From: Nocardia anaemiae NBRC 100462 | GTDB taxonomy: Bacteria; Actinomycetota; Actinomycetes; Mycobacteriales; Mycobacteriaceae | Length of the DNA: 64,000 nt | Direction: 5' to 3' | Assembly (NCBI RefSeq): GCF_001612725.1 | Contig: NZ_BDAZ01000015.1 | Span: 1 to 64,000 of the forward strand | Shown: positions 42,853 to 52,948 of the stretch, one piece after another | Layout of the letters: each line of letters begins with the position of its first letter | Position numbering within the stretch: the first letter of the stretch is position 1 | Translations under genes and position numbers: made by a program | The notes under the pieces: model-generated | What the model saw: the letters and a program-made list of their open reading frames with translations, nothing else | Told to the model about the DNA's origin: nothing | Database searches by the model: none

Positions 42853-43593
42853 CTAGACCGTCGAATAGTCGGGGGCCGGTCGGCGCAGGCAGAACTCGTT
42901 CGTCTCCGGATCGGCGAGCACCACCCCGGGCGCGCCGTCCGTGTCCACCTGGGTCGCGCCCGCCGCGCACAGCCGGGCCACCTCGGCGGCCGGATCGTCG
43001 GCGGCGAAGGACGCCAGATCGAAGCGCAGTCGATTGCGGCCGGTCCGCGCATCCGGCGTATGGACGAACTCCAGCCAGGAACCGAGCCCCGTCGCCGAGC
43101 GCAGCCCGGCTACCCGCGCGCCGCCGTACACGATCGGCCAGCCGGAAGCGGTGCACCAGAACTCGGCCAGCCGCTTCGGATCGTGCGTATCGATCACGAT
43201 GGCGGCGACGGCACCGGTGTCCACATACTCCTCGCGCGGCTCCAGCACGCAGAACTCGTTGCCCTCCGGATCGGCGAGCACGACCCACGGCACCGCGCCC
43301 TGGCCGATATCGACGTGACGCGCGCCAAGCGCCAGTGCGCGGTCCACCTGCACCCGCTGATGATCGAGCGAGCGACTGGCCAGATCCAGATGCATCCGGT
43401 TCTTGCCGTCCTTGGCGCGCGCGGTTGGCAGGAAGGTGAGGGCCAGCTCGTGGCCGTCCGGGTCGGGTGCCGCCACATCGACCTCGTCGGGGCGGTCGAT
43501 CGTCACTGCCCAGCCGAGCAGTTCGGCCCAGAAATCCGCGACGAACCGGGGCCGGTCGGCATCGAAGACGACACACGCCAGGCGGGTGGACAT
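42853..43593 (-). CDS. Two-domain VOC (glyoxalase-like) protein
   Basis: The 246-residue protein consists of two vicinal-oxygen-chelate modules. Each half repeats the pattern of an N-terminal ADxPRxxADFWxxLLGW block and a WVVLADPEGNEFCVLEP block (first half) or VVLADPETNEFCLRRP block (second half), so it is an internal duplication. Such proteins are often annotated as glyoxalase- or bleomycin-resistance-like; the substrate is unknown. It starts at an ATG at 43593. The gene lies alone between MobA-MoeA and the alkyltransferase-like gene, all on the minus strand. Confidence 0.85.
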   Translation of the reverse strand: MSTRLACVVFDADRPRFVADFWAELLGWAVTIDRPDEVDVAAPDPDGHELALTFLPTARAKDGKNRMHLDLASRSLDHQRVQVDRALALGARHVDIGQGAVPWVVLADPEGNEFCVLEPREEYVDTGAVAAIVIDTHDPKRLAEFWCTASGWPIVYGGARVAGLRSATGLGSWLEFVHTPDARTGRNRLRFDLASFAADDPAAEVARLCAAGATQVDTDGAPGVVLADPETNEFCLRRPAPDYSTV

Positions 43594-43632
43594 GATTCAA
43601 CGTTAACCGCCGATCGGGGGCGGCGGGGCGGT

Positions 43633-43929
43633 TTACGGGAGCGGAAAGCGCGCGGCGCGCAGGTCCACTCGGCCCTCGCGGATCGGCACGCCCTCGGCGG
43701 CCAGCAGGCGCAACTGCCGATCGGCCAGATGCGCGGCGGGCTTGCCGCCCGCACCGATCACCCGATGCCATGGCAGATCGGCGGAGTCGGTGCGCATGAT
43801 CCAGCCGACGGTGCGCGGGGTGGACAATCCAGCCGCGGCGGCGATATCGCCGTAGGTGACGACCCGGCCCGGCGGCACGGTCGCGACCAGTGCGCGTACC
43901 CGTTCCACCTCGGCATCGGTGGTGGCCAT
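43633..43929 (-). CDS. Alkyltransferase-like (ATL/MGMT-family) protein
   Basis: This 98-residue protein has the DNA-binding fold of O6-alkylguanine-DNA alkyltransferase. It keeps VVTYGDIAAAAGLSTPRTVGWIMR (the recognition helix with the finger arginine), but the active-site PCHR is PWHRVIG, with tryptophan in place of the reactive cysteine. Such ATL proteins bind O6-alkylguanine and hand it to nucleotide excision repair. The ATG shares its A with the TAA of the upstream gene (TAATG). It corresponds to what I recall as Rv3204. Confidence 0.92.
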   Translation of the reverse strand: MATTDAEVERVRALVATVPPGRVVTYGDIAAAAGLSTPRTVGWIMRTDSADLPWHRVIGAGGKPAAHLADRQLRLLAAEGVPIREGRVDLRAARFPLP

Positions 43930-44714
43930 TACAGGACCGATCGGATCAGCGCCGCGGTCTCGGCCGGGCGGGCCTGCGCGACCATATGGTCGCACTCCCA
44001 TTCGAGCACGGTCAGATTCGCGCCCATATGCGCGGTGAGTGCGGCCCGGAACTCCGGGGTGACGAAGGGCGGCACCACCTTCATCGCCTGCACCAGGATG
44101 GTCGGCAGGTCGGCGGGCGGCAGCACATAGTGCCTGGCCAGCTGACCCCAGTAGGAGTTGACGGCGGGCAGGCTGATCCGCCAGCCGACCCGGCCGTCGG
44201 CGGTCGGCATCAGATGTTCGGTGAGTTCGGCGTCGAGCAGGCGCGGCTCCACCTCGCCCCAGCCGGTCGCGATCTTGTCCTGGCGGGCGTGCTCGACGGT
44301 GTCGTAGTCCGGTGAGGCCAGACTGGACAGCGCGATATCCATCAGGCGCTCCGCCTCCAGCGCGATCGCCGAATCGAGCAGGATCAGCTTGCGCACCAGG
44401 TGCGGATGGCGATGCGCCAAGTGCAGCGCACACGCCCCGCCGAAGGAGTGCGCGACGATGACCACCGGTTCATCGGTCTCCGCGGCGAGCAGTTCGACCA
44501 GGTCCTCGACGATGGTCTCGAAGTTCCACGGCGGCAATGCGGTCGAGCGACCGTGTCCGCGCAGGTCGGGGGCGATGAACCGGACATCGGGCAGATGTCG
44601 GGTGGCAAGATCCTCCCAGCGTTTGCCGTGGCCGGTGACACCGTGCAGGGCCAGGACTTTCGGCCCGTCGTCAGGTCCGAACCGGTACACATTGAGAGGC
44701 GACACGGGTCTCAT
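43929..44714 (-). CDS. Alpha/beta hydrolase, LipV-like
   Basis: The 261-residue alpha/beta hydrolase has the oxyanion segment LALHGVTGHGKRW, the block APDLRGHGRS and the nucleophile elbow VAHSFGGACALH. The catalytic histidine lies in ECDHMVAQARP near the end. Relatives are short-chain lipases or esterases; LipV (Rv3203) sits in the same place in Mycobacterium as I recall. The start is the ATG at 44714. It is divergent from adnA by about 75 bases and translationally coupled to the ATL gene. Confidence 0.85.
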   Translation of the reverse strand: MRPVSPLNVYRFGPDDGPKVLALHGVTGHGKRWEDLATRHLPDVRFIAPDLRGHGRSTALPPWNFETIVEDLVELLAAETDEPVVIVAHSFGGACALHLAHRHPHLVRKLILLDSAIALEAERLMDIALSSLASPDYDTVEHARQDKIATGWGEVEPRLLDAELTEHLMPTADGRVGWRISLPAVNSYWGQLARHYVLPPADLPTILVQAMKVVPPFVTPEFRAALTAHMGANLTVLEWECDHMVAQARPAETAALIRSVL

Positions 44715-44789
44715 ATTGGCGCATCGGGAGATCCGTCGCAGATCCAGGCGTGTGTCGGACCTCACCGATCGGCGAATCGCCCGCGTGGC

Positions 44790-47700
44790 GTGTCGGAGGT
44801 GTCTGTTGCAATAGCCCGCGTGGTGCGATCGGATAGCGCGGTGCGACTTGTTCGCCGGAATGTGGCGGCACCCCCGGCTCGGACCTGGGGCGCCGATGTC
44901 CGCGCACTGTTCGATGCGGCGGCGACGGTCGGCCCGATCCGGCCGGACTGGCGGCCGTGGCAGGTGCTCGGCGGACCGGGAACCGGCAAGACCGCACTGT
45001 TGATCGATCTGGCCGCCGCCCGCATCGCGGCGGGAGCGGATCCGGAATCGGTACTGGTACTGACCCATTCGAAGCAGGCGGCGAGCACGGTGCGCGACGC
45101 CATAACCGCCCGGTTGACGGATCCGAACTCCGCCGAGGGCGGGGTACCCGGCGCAACCAGGGAACCGCTGGTGCGCACACTGCACTCCTATGCGTTCTCG
45201 GTACTGCGCAGACATGCCAGCGCACACGGCAATCCGCCGCCGCGGTTGCTGACCGGTGCCGAGCAGGATGCCGTACTGCGCGAAATGCTGCGCGGCGACC
45301 TGGCCGATATCGCGGCCGGGGCGAGCGGCCTGTGGCCGGAACGGTTGCAGCCCGCGCTCGGTCTCGGCGGTTTCGCCGAGCAGTTGCGCGATCTCATGCT
45401 GCGGGCCACCGAACGCGGACTCGGCCCCGAGGATCTGGTGCGGCTCGGCCGCGAGCACAGTCGGCCGGAATGGGTGGCGGCGGGCAAATTCGCGGTCCGC
45501 TACGAGCAGTCGATGCTGCTGCGCTGGTCGGTCGGGGTGGAGGCGCCCGAGGCGACCGCGCCCGCGCTGGATGCCGCCGAACTCGTCGGAGCGGCGCTGG
45601 ACGCGCTGGCCGGTGATGCCGAACTGCTTGCCGCGGAACGCAATCGGATCCGATACCTGCTGGTCGACGACGCCCAGCACCTGGATCCGCAGGCCGCATT
45701 ACTGGTGCGGGTGCTGGGTACGGCCGCGCACACAGCGGTCGTGGCGGGCGATCCGGATCAGGGCGTATTCGCCTTCCGCGGCGCGGATTCGCGCTTCGTC
45801 GCGGAGCTGGCCGCGCCGGATGGGCAGCGCATCATCCTGCGGGACAACCACCGATCCGGTGGCGCGGTGGCGCTGGCCGTCGCGCGGATCGCGGCCAAGT
45901 TGCCCGGCAGTGCGCCACAACGCTTTTCGGCACCCGATCACACGTCGGCAGCACAGGACGACGACACCGAAGTGCGCGTGCGGGTACTCGCCACCCCGGC
46001 GAAGGAGGCGGCCCTGATCGCCGACCATTTGCGCCGCGCCCACCTCACCGATGGCGTGCCGTGGTCCCGCATGGCGGTGATCGTCCGCTCGGTGCCGTTG
46101 TCATTGGCTCCGCTGCGGCGCGCCCTATTGGCGGCCGGAGTGCCCGTGCAGCAGCCCGCACTCGACACGCCATTGGCCCGACGCCGGGGCGCGGCCTGGA
46201 TGCTGCTCGCACTGCGCGCGCTGCTCGCGCAGGATTTGCAGCAGCGTGGGCGTCGACGTTCGGCCGATGCGATGTTCTCGGCCGAAGACGCCTTGGATCT
46301 ATTGGCCGGACCGCTCGGCGGCGCAGATCAGATCACCCTGCGCCGGTTGCGTCGTGGCATCCGCCGCAGTGTGCTGGAGTCCGCCCGCAGTGAACTCAAG
46401 GCCGCACGGGCGCGTGCGAGTTCGGAGTCAGGAGCTGAACCCGATGGGGCCGCTGAGGATTTCCCGCCGGACGAGGAGGCGTTCCCACCGGATGCGGAGG
46501 CGTTCGCACCGGATGAGGAAGGCTTCGGACCCGGGGACGACAGCTCCGAACGGAATGTCACGACGTCCGAACGGAATGCCACGACGTCCGAACGGAATGC
46601 CAGCCGAGTCGAGCGGATCACCGACGATGCCGACTGGTACGGCATCGATACGGAATTCAGTAGCCGAGATTTGGAATGGCAGAGTGCTCAGGCCGCACCG
46701 GACGTCGATTCCGATCAGGACGCCGATGGCCACGAACATTATGGTGCGGAATCCGAAGGCGCAGCGGCACTACAGCGAGGCGCGGCTGAGTCCGTGCTCC
46801 CCGTTGACGAGACCGCACTGGCCGCGGATGGTGCCGAGCGAGGTGCTGGCGCCGCTGAACGGGACGCAGACGAGGTCGCGTTGGGTGCGGGCGCCTCGGA
46901 GCCGGGCGCAGACGATGCCGAGGGGAGTGTGGGTGATGCCGAGCAGCCCGCGAAGCGAACCGAACCGAGTGGTGGGGTTGCTGGATCCGAACCGCGCAGC
47001 GGCGCTCCGGAACAGGGCTCGTCGGCACCCGAACCGGGGGACAGCGATGCTAAATGGCGCGCGTATGTCGACAAATCCTCCGCCGAGGTGCTGCGTGACC
47101 TGCTGGTCGGCCGCGCGGATCGCCGAATCATGGCGCGGCTCACCGATGTCGAGGCGGCGCCGCTGAAGCGGGTGTTCGACGCGCTGGACCGGGCCATCAA
47201 GACTCGGCGGCGCGGTGCCGGGCTCGAGGATGTGCTGTGGGCGCTGTGGACCGGGTCGCGGCTGGAGCGACGGTGGGTCGCGCAGTCCGAACGCGGTGGC
47301 GCGGCGGGCATGCAGGCCGATCGCGATCTCGATGCCGCCGTCGGACTATTCGATGCGGCAGCCGCTTACGTGGATCGACTGCCCCGCGCGAGCATTGAAG
47401 GCTTTGTCGAATTCCTTGTGCAGCAGGAGATTCCGCATGACACCAGATCGCTGACCGCGGCGGAGGACGCGGTCGCACTGCTCAGCGCGCATGCGTCCGC
47501 GGGCCGAGAATGGGATGTGGTCGCGGTTGCCGCTGTGCAGGAAGGTATTTGGCCGAATCCGCGCCCGCGCGGCACTCTGCTGCAGACCGAGGATCTGGTC
47601 GACCTCACCGGGGGCATCGTCGACGCGGGTGCGGTGGTGAGCCGCGCCGCCCCGATCATGGCCGAGGAGCGCAGACTGCTGCTGGTCGCGTGCAGTCGGG

Positions 47701-48848
47701 CACGGCGCTCGCTGCTGGCCACCGCCGTGGAATCGGTCTCGGGCGAACGCGATCTGGTGCCGTCCCGCTTCCTCGCCGAACTTCTCGGCCACGACGATGA
47801 CAGCGAACCCGGTGCGCTCCCGGTCGCCGACCCGGGCCGCGCCCTGGTCATGCATGCGCTGGTGGCCGAATTGCGCGGGGTGGTCTGCGATTCCGAGGCC
47901 GAACCGGACCGCAGACGCCGCGCCGCCCACCAACTCGCCCGACTGGCTCACGCCGGAGTGCCTGGCACCCATCCCGACGAGTGGTATGGCACAGCCGATC
48001 TCAGCTCGACGCGCGCACTCTGGGATGACGACGACACCGCCGTTGCCCTGTCTCCGTCCACCGTCGAGCTACTGCGCACCTGCCCGCTGCGCTGGGCACT
48101 GGAACGTCACGGCGGCACCGACGGCGACAACCCGCATGCCGTCAAGGGCAATCTGGTGCACACGCTCGTCCAGGCGTTGGCCGGCAAGGTGCCCGAACCA
48201 CAGGTTCGCGCCGCACTCGACAAGGCATGGCAGGCCATCGATCCCGGTACCGGCTGGCATTCCCGCCAGGAATTGCGCCGCACCGAGGCCATGCTGGAGA
48301 CCTTCATGGCCTGGGTGCGCAACACCCGAGGTGAGCTGACCCAGGCCGGAGTGGAAGTCCCGGTCGACTGCGTACTGCCCCCGCGCACGGAAGACGAACC
48401 CGCCGTGCGGATCCGCGGCCGAGTCGACCGGTTGGAGCGCGACGCCTTCGGCCGGTTCGTCATCGTCGATGTGAAGACCGGGAAGTCACCGGTCACCAAA
48501 CAGGCCGCCGCTGACCACGCCCAGCTCGCGACCTATCAGGTGGCGGCCGCGGCGGGTGCGCTCGACATCACCGTGGACGATGCCGCGGGGGAATCCGGAC
48601 CCGCCGAACCTGGTGGTGCGCGACTGGTCTACGTCGCCAAGCCGAGCAGTAAGGAAGGCGCCACCCAGCGCATGCAGCCCGCGCTCGACGCCGAGGCGCT
48701 CGACAAATGGCGTGGCACGATTCATGATGCCGCGGCGGCCACCAAGGGCCCGAGCTACCTCGCCATGCGCAACGATGGCTGCAGGCACTGTGCGGTCGCG
48801 GGCAGTTGCCCCGTCCAGGACACCGGAAGGCAGGTGACCGACGAATGA
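44790..48848 (+). CDS. adnA: AdnA subunit of the AdnAB helicase-nuclease, with a large acidic insertion
   Basis: AdnAB resects double-strand breaks for recombination in actinobacteria, as RecBCD does elsewhere. The protein has about 1352 residues, longer than the roughly 1050 usual for AdnA. It has a UvrD-like motor (Walker A GGPGTGKTALLID near 60; AGDPDQGVFAFRG near 320) and a RecB-type nuclease (IRGRVDRLERD, IVDVKTGK near 1215-1235, QLATYQ). Iron-sulphur cysteines are TCPLRW near 1097 and CRHCAVAGSCP at the end. The extra length is a disordered Asp/Glu/Ser/Ala-rich stretch at about 545-755. The start is uncertain (GTG 44790 or 44799). The stop overlaps adnB. Confidence 0.92.
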   Translation: MSEVSVAIARVVRSDSAVRLVRRNVAAPPARTWGADVRALFDAAATVGPIRPDWRPWQVLGGPGTGKTALLIDLAAARIAAGADPESVLVLTHSKQAASTVRDAITARLTDPNSAEGGVPGATREPLVRTLHSYAFSVLRRHASAHGNPPPRLLTGAEQDAVLREMLRGDLADIAAGASGLWPERLQPALGLGGFAEQLRDLMLRATERGLGPEDLVRLGREHSRPEWVAAGKFAVRYEQSMLLRWSVGVEAPEATAPALDAAELVGAALDALAGDAELLAAERNRIRYLLVDDAQHLDPQAALLVRVLGTAAHTAVVAGDPDQGVFAFRGADSRFVAELAAPDGQRIILRDNHRSGGAVALAVARIAAKLPGSAPQRFSAPDHTSAAQDDDTEVRVRVLATPAKEAALIADHLRRAHLTDGVPWSRMAVIVRSVPLSLAPLRRALLAAGVPVQQPALDTPLARRRGAAWMLLALRALLAQDLQQRGRRRSADAMFSAEDALDLLAGPLGGADQITLRRLRRGIRRSVLESARSELKAARARASSESGAEPDGAAEDFPPDEEAFPPDAEAFAPDEEGFGPGDDSSERNVTTSERNATTSERNASRVERITDDADWYGIDTEFSSRDLEWQSAQAAPDVDSDQDADGHEHYGAESEGAAALQRGAAESVLPVDETALAADGAERGAGAAERDADEVALGAGASEPGADDAEGSVGDAEQPAKRTEPSGGVAGSEPRSGAPEQGSSAPEPGDSDAKWRAYVDKSSAEVLRDLLVGRADRRIMARLTDVEAAPLKRVFDALDRAIKTRRRGAGLEDVLWALWTGSRLERRWVAQSERGGAAGMQADRDLDAAVGLFDAAAAYVDRLPRASIEGFVEFLVQQEIPHDTRSLTAAEDAVALLSAHASAGREWDVVAVAAVQEGIWPNPRPRGTLLQTEDLVDLTGGIVDAGAVVSRAAPIMAEERRLLLVACSRARRSLLATAVESVSGERDLVPSRFLAELLGHDDDSEPGALPVADPGRALVMHALVAELRGVVCDSEAEPDRRRRAAHQLARLAHAGVPGTHPDEWYGTADLSSTRALWDDDDTAVALSPSTVELLRTCPLRWALERHGGTDGDNPHAVKGNLVHTLVQALAGKVPEPQVRAALDKAWQAIDPGTGWHSRQELRRTEAMLETFMAWVRNTRGELTQAGVEVPVDCVLPPRTEDEPAVRIRGRVDRLERDAFGRFVIVDVKTGKSPVTKQAAADHAQLATYQVAAAAGALDITVDDAAGESGPAEPGGARLVYVAKPSSKEGATQRMQPALDAEALDKWRGTIHDAAAATKGPSYLAMRNDGCRHCAVAGSCPVQDTGRQVTDE
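46545..46607 (+). repeat. Three 21-bp tandem repeats inside the adnA insertion
   Basis: Units at 46545-46565, 46566-46586 and 46587-46607 encode SERNVTT, SERNATT and SERNASR. The first two differ at one base; the third diverges at its end. They mark recent expansion of the low-complexity insert. Confidence 0.8.
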
Positions 48849-51800
48849 GCGGCGCCGTATCGCCGAACCGGCTCGCGGAAGCGCTCGGCCTGCCGCCACC
48901 CACCGAGGAGCAGGCCGCGGTGATCGCTGCCCCACCCGGACCGACCCTGGTCGTCGCCGGGGCGGGCGCGGGCAAAACCGAGACCATGGCCGCCCGCGTG
49001 GTGTGGATGGTCGCGAATCGCCTGGTGCTGCCCGATGAGGTACTCGGCCTGACCTTCACCCGAAAAGCCGCTCAGCAGTTGACCTCCCGCATCCGCACCC
49101 GGCTGGCCCGGCTGGCCGGTTCACCGTTGCTGCGCGATCTCGACACCGGCGGTGAGCTGCGCGCCCAACTCTCCGGCGCCGAACCCGAAATCAGCACCTA
49201 CCACTCGTACGCGGGCCGCCTGCTCACCCAGCACGGCCTGCTGCTGCCTGTGGAACCGGCCGCGACGCTGCTGACCGAAACCCAACTCTGGCAGCTCGCC
49301 CACCAGGTGGTCCGCAACTGGGACGGCGACCTCGACACCGACCGCACCCCGGTCTCGGTGACCGAGGCGGTGCTCGCGCTATCCGGACAACTCGCCGAAC
49401 ATCTGGTGGAACCCGAACAGCTGGCCGAGGCGCACACCGAGCTCGAAAAACTGGTGCACACTCTGCCCGCGGGCCCGCGTCAACGCGGCGGACCCAGCCA
49501 GGCCCTGCGGAATATCGTCCAGGTGCAGCGCGAACGTGTAGCCCTGCTGCCCCTGGTCAAGCAACTCGCCGAGGCCTTACGTCGCCGCGGCGCATTGGAT
49601 TTCGGCGCGCAGATGTCCCTGGCCGCGCGCCTCGCCGCCGAACATCCCGAGGTCGCCGCCGCCGAACGCGCCCGCTTCCACCTGGTCCTGCTCGACGAAT
49701 ACCAGGACACCGGCCACGCCCAACGCATCTTGCTGGCATCGCTGTTCGGCGGCGTGTCCCCGCAACGGCCCGCGAAGCGCGCACGAAATCCCGCGGATAA
49801 TCCGAAGTCGAGCGAGGATACTGCGGATTCACGTGCTCCCCATGGAGATGCGGCGCGGGGGCATCAGTCGGATGCAGAACACGGCGCAACCAGCCGTCGC
49901 GAAGAGCGGCTGGCGGTGACCGCGGTCGGCGATCCGATGCAATCGATCTATGGCTGGCGCGGCGCGTCCGCCGCCAACCTGCCCAGGTTCGCCACCGATT
50001 TCCCCAGCGCCCCAGGCGTTCCCGCGCCGATCCTCCCGCTGCTGACCAGTTGGCGGAATCCGCCGGAGGCACTGGCCCTGGCGAACCTGGTCGCCGAACC
50101 GTTGCGCCGCAATGCCATCGACAGTGGCGGCGTAACCGTCGACGCATTGCGCGCGAAACCCCATGCCGAACCGGGCGTGGTCGCATTGGCTCTCACAGAA
50201 ACCATTGCCGACGAACGGAATTGGGTGGCGGTCCGAATCGCGGCGGAATGGGCGGCCAAACGCGAAGCGGGGGAGCCGCCGCCGACCTCGGCCGTACTGG
50301 TCCGCCGCAACGCCGACGCCGCCCCGCTCGCGGAAGCCCTACGTGAACAAGGACTTCCGGTGGAAATCGTCGGACTCGGCGGCCTGCTCGCCACCCCGGA
50401 GGTCGCCGATATCGTCGCGACGCTGCGGCTCATCGCCGAACCCGGTGCGGGCAGCGCCGCCATGCGGATATTGACCGGTGCGCGCTGGCGCATCGGCGTC
50501 GCGGACCTCGCCGCACTCGCCCGCCGCGCCAGGGATCTGTCGATCAGCCGTCCGCACGGCAATGAGGTCGACGAGATCACTGATTCCACCGCGTTGGCCG
50601 ACGCGCTGCGCGAGGTCGCGCCCGAACCGGCCGAACAGGCTGGCCTGGCCGATGCGATCGCCGATCCCGGTCCGCCGGAACAGTATTCGGAATCCGGATT
50701 CAAACGCATCATCGCCCTGAGCCGGGAACTCGCCGCATTGCGCGAGCGCAGCGGTCAGCCGCTCGCCGAACTGGTCTCGGATGTGGAGCGCACCATCGGC
50801 GTCGGCGTGGAAACCCAGGCCCGCCGCGCCATGCTCGGCGCGGGGGCCGGACGCGAACATCTGGACGCCTTTGCCGAGGTGGTCGCCGGTTACGCCAGCG
50901 ATTCCGGTGCCTCGCTCGGCGGCCTGCTCGCCTTCCTCGCCGCCGCCGAATCCGTGGAAAACGGCCTGGAACCGGGCGAAGTCGAGGTCGCACGCGATCG
51001 CGTCCAGGTGCTGACCGTGCACGCGGCCAAGGGCCTGGAATGGGAGATCGTCGCGGTACCGCATGTGACCCGCGGCGTCTTCCCCTCCGGCGCGGCCTCG
51101 GGCACCTGGCTCGGCGCACTCGCCGAACTCCCCACCTCCCTGCGCGGCGACCGCAGACAGGACGATGCCGCCGAGGGCGTTCCCGTACTCGACCTCGCCG
51201 ACCTCTACGACCGCGCCGACCTGGAACGAGCGATCAAGTCCCACAAGGAATCCCTGGACCGCCGCCGCATCGACGAAGACCGCCGCCTGTTCTACGTCGC
51301 CCTCACCAGAACCGAACGCGTCCTGTTCGTCTGCGCCCACCACTGGGCCGAAACCGGCACAGCGCCAAAGGGCCCATCGGATTTCCTCCTGGAACTCAAA
51401 CACGCCAGCGAGGCACCCGACAGCCCGGCCAACGGCGCGGTCACCATCGACCGCTGGGACGACGCCCCCGACGTCGATGCCGTCAACCCCTTCACCAATA
51501 ACCCCGCAACCGCCGAATGGCCCCGCGACCCCCTCGGCAACCGCCGCGATCCCATCGAACAGGGTGCTTCCCTCGTCCGCGCCGCCCTTGCCGAACTCGC
51601 GGCGCAACCGCCAGGCGTCGCCAACCGTACGGCCCGAGATACTACCGGTGACAAAGCAACTGCCTCAGTCGATTTCGCGGACCGCGCGCCCCGTGACATC
51701 GACATGGCATCGACTGTAGACCCTGCCACCGACAACTTCGCCACCCCCATCACAACGGCCGCTCGCGCCGATGATCCTGTCGCTGCCGCACTCGCGGGCG

Positions 51801-52822
51801 ATCCGTACGCCGACGTTCCCCCGTCCGACTTTCCCGATGCGCCCACACCCTTCGAGGACTTCTACGAACCGTCCGCGAACGCCCTCGGCACGCCGGATCC
51901 ACACCGTGCGGACGAATCCCACCTGCCCCCACATGAACTCGAGCCAGAGTTCGAGCATTACCTCAGCGACTTCGAACCATATCCCGACGAGTTCGCGCCT
52001 CCCCTCGACGAATCAGTGCCCCCTTTCGACGACTTCGAGCCGCCCCCGGACGAATTCGCCCCATCGACCTCTGAACCCGCACCACCCCAGGACCATTCCC
52101 CCGACCCCGACGGCTGGGCCGCCGACGTCGACGCCCTCCTCGCCGAATTCGAAGCCGACCAAGCCATCGCCCAGGAAGTCGAACTCCCCGGCCAGATCGC
52201 CGCGACCGCCCTCGTCGAAATGCGCGCCGACCCAGCAAGACTCGCCGCACGCCTGCGCCGCCCACTGCCCTTCCCGCCGAATCCACTTGCCCGCCGCGGC
52301 ACCGCCTTCCATGCCTGGGTGCAGCGCTGGTTCGCCACCGACCGCCTGCTCGGCTTCGACGAACTTCCCGGCGCGGCCGACAGCTCCGCCGCCGACGCGG
52401 GTCTGGATACCGAGCTGGTCACCATGCAGGAGTCCTTCCTCAACTCGCCATGGGCCCATCGCAGCCCGCTCGAAGTGGAGATCCCATTCGAAACGTCCAT
52501 CGCTGGCACGGTTATCCGCGGCCGGATGGACGCGGTCTTCGCCGAACCCGGCGGTGGATGGATCGTCGTCGATTGGAAAACCGGCGCCGAACCCGCACCC
52601 GCCGACGAGCCCGCGGTCGCCATGCAGCTCGCCGTCTACCGGCTGGCCTGGGCCAGGTTGATGGCGGCGCGCGATCACGGCACCGAGGCGGAAGCGCTCG
52701 AACGCATCGGCGCCGCATTCCATTACGTGCGCACCGGCCGCACCATCGCACCCGTCGAACTGCCCGGCCCGGAGGAACTGGCCGAGCTGATCCGGAATGC
52801 GGCGCCGACGCCCCCGGAATGA
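48845..52822 (+). CDS. adnB: AdnB subunit of the AdnAB helicase-nuclease, with acidic insertions
   Basis: AdnB is the main ATP-driven motor and second nuclease of AdnAB. Visible are Walker A VVAGAGAGKTETM near residue 37, LTFTRKAAQQL (motif Ia), LLDEYQDTGHAQ near 283 (Walker B), VGDPMQSIYGWRGA near 362 (motif III), [15 protein letters not shown] near 725 and the nuclease blocks IRGRMDAVF, IVVDWKTGAEP and QLAVYRLAW near 1220-1265. At 1325 residues it is over 200 longer than usual. A polar insert lies at about 308-355 between Walker B and motif III, and a very acidic Asp/Glu/Pro/Phe-rich one at about 932-1112. The ATG overlaps the adnA stop (ATGA). Confidence 0.94.
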   Translation: MSGAVSPNRLAEALGLPPPTEEQAAVIAAPPGPTLVVAGAGAGKTETMAARVVWMVANRLVLPDEVLGLTFTRKAAQQLTSRIRTRLARLAGSPLLRDLDTGGELRAQLSGAEPEISTYHSYAGRLLTQHGLLLPVEPAATLLTETQLWQLAHQVVRNWDGDLDTDRTPVSVTEAVLALSGQLAEHLVEPEQLAEAHTELEKLVHTLPAGPRQRGGPSQALRNIVQVQRERVALLPLVKQLAEALRRRGALDFGAQMSLAARLAAEHPEVAAAERARFHLVLLDEYQDTGHAQRILLASLFGGVSPQRPAKRARNPADNPKSSEDTADSRAPHGDAARGHQSDAEHGATSRREERLAVTAVGDPMQSIYGWRGASAANLPRFATDFPSAPGVPAPILPLLTSWRNPPEALALANLVAEPLRRNAIDSGGVTVDALRAKPHAEPGVVALALTETIADERNWVAVRIAAEWAAKREAGEPPPTSAVLVRRNADAAPLAEALREQGLPVEIVGLGGLLATPEVADIVATLRLIAEPGAGSAAMRILTGARWRIGVADLAALARRARDLSISRPHGNEVDEITDSTALADALREVAPEPAEQAGLADAIADPGPPEQYSESGFKRIIALSRELAALRERSGQPLAELVSDVERTIGVGVETQARRAMLGAGAGREHLDAFAEVVAGYASDSGASLGGLLAFLAAAESVENGLEPGEVEVARDRVQVLTVHAAKGLEWEIVAVPHVTRGVFPSGAASGTWLGALAELPTSLRGDRRQDDAAEGVPVLDLADLYDRADLERAIKSHKESLDRRRIDEDRRLFYVALTRTERVLFVCAHHWAETGTAPKGPSDFLLELKHASEAPDSPANGAVTIDRWDDAPDVDAVNPFTNNPATAEWPRDPLGNRRDPIEQGASLVRAALAELAAQPPGVANRTARDTTGDKATASVDFADRAPRDIDMASTVDPATDNFATPITTAARADDPVAAALAGDPYADVPPSDFPDAPTPFEDFYEPSANALGTPDPHRADESHLPPHELEPEFEHYLSDFEPYPDEFAPPLDESVPPFDDFEPPPDEFAPSTSEPAPPQDHSPDPDGWAADVDALLAEFEADQAIAQEVELPGQIAATALVEMRADPARLAARLRRPLPFPPNPLARRGTAFHAWVQRWFATDRLLGFDELPGAADSSAADAGLDTELVTMQESFLNSPWAHRSPLEVEIPFETSIAGTVIRGRMDAVFAEPGGGWIVVDWKTGAEPAPADEPAVAMQLAVYRLAWARLMAARDHGTEAEALERIGAAFHYVRTGRTIAPVELPGPEELAELIRNAAPTPPE

Positions 52823-52948
52823 TCCAGAGATTCACCAACCGTTCGCGTCGGGGCCAGGCGTGGCCGCCGGGACCCGGTAGGCTGCCGTGCGTGCCGGAGG
52901 GACAAGCAACGCCGGAGACGGTCGAGGTCGTGGCGAGCGAAGGGGCGG

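Noticed and set aside
43930..44433. Extension of the alkyltransferase-like frame to 266 codons
   Set aside because: It is the shadow of the lipase gene; the ATL family is about 100 residues and starts at 43929.
44400..44789. Extension of the adnA frame over the lipase gene
   Set aside because: It is antisense to the lipase and does not resemble AdnA; the homologous part begins after 44790.
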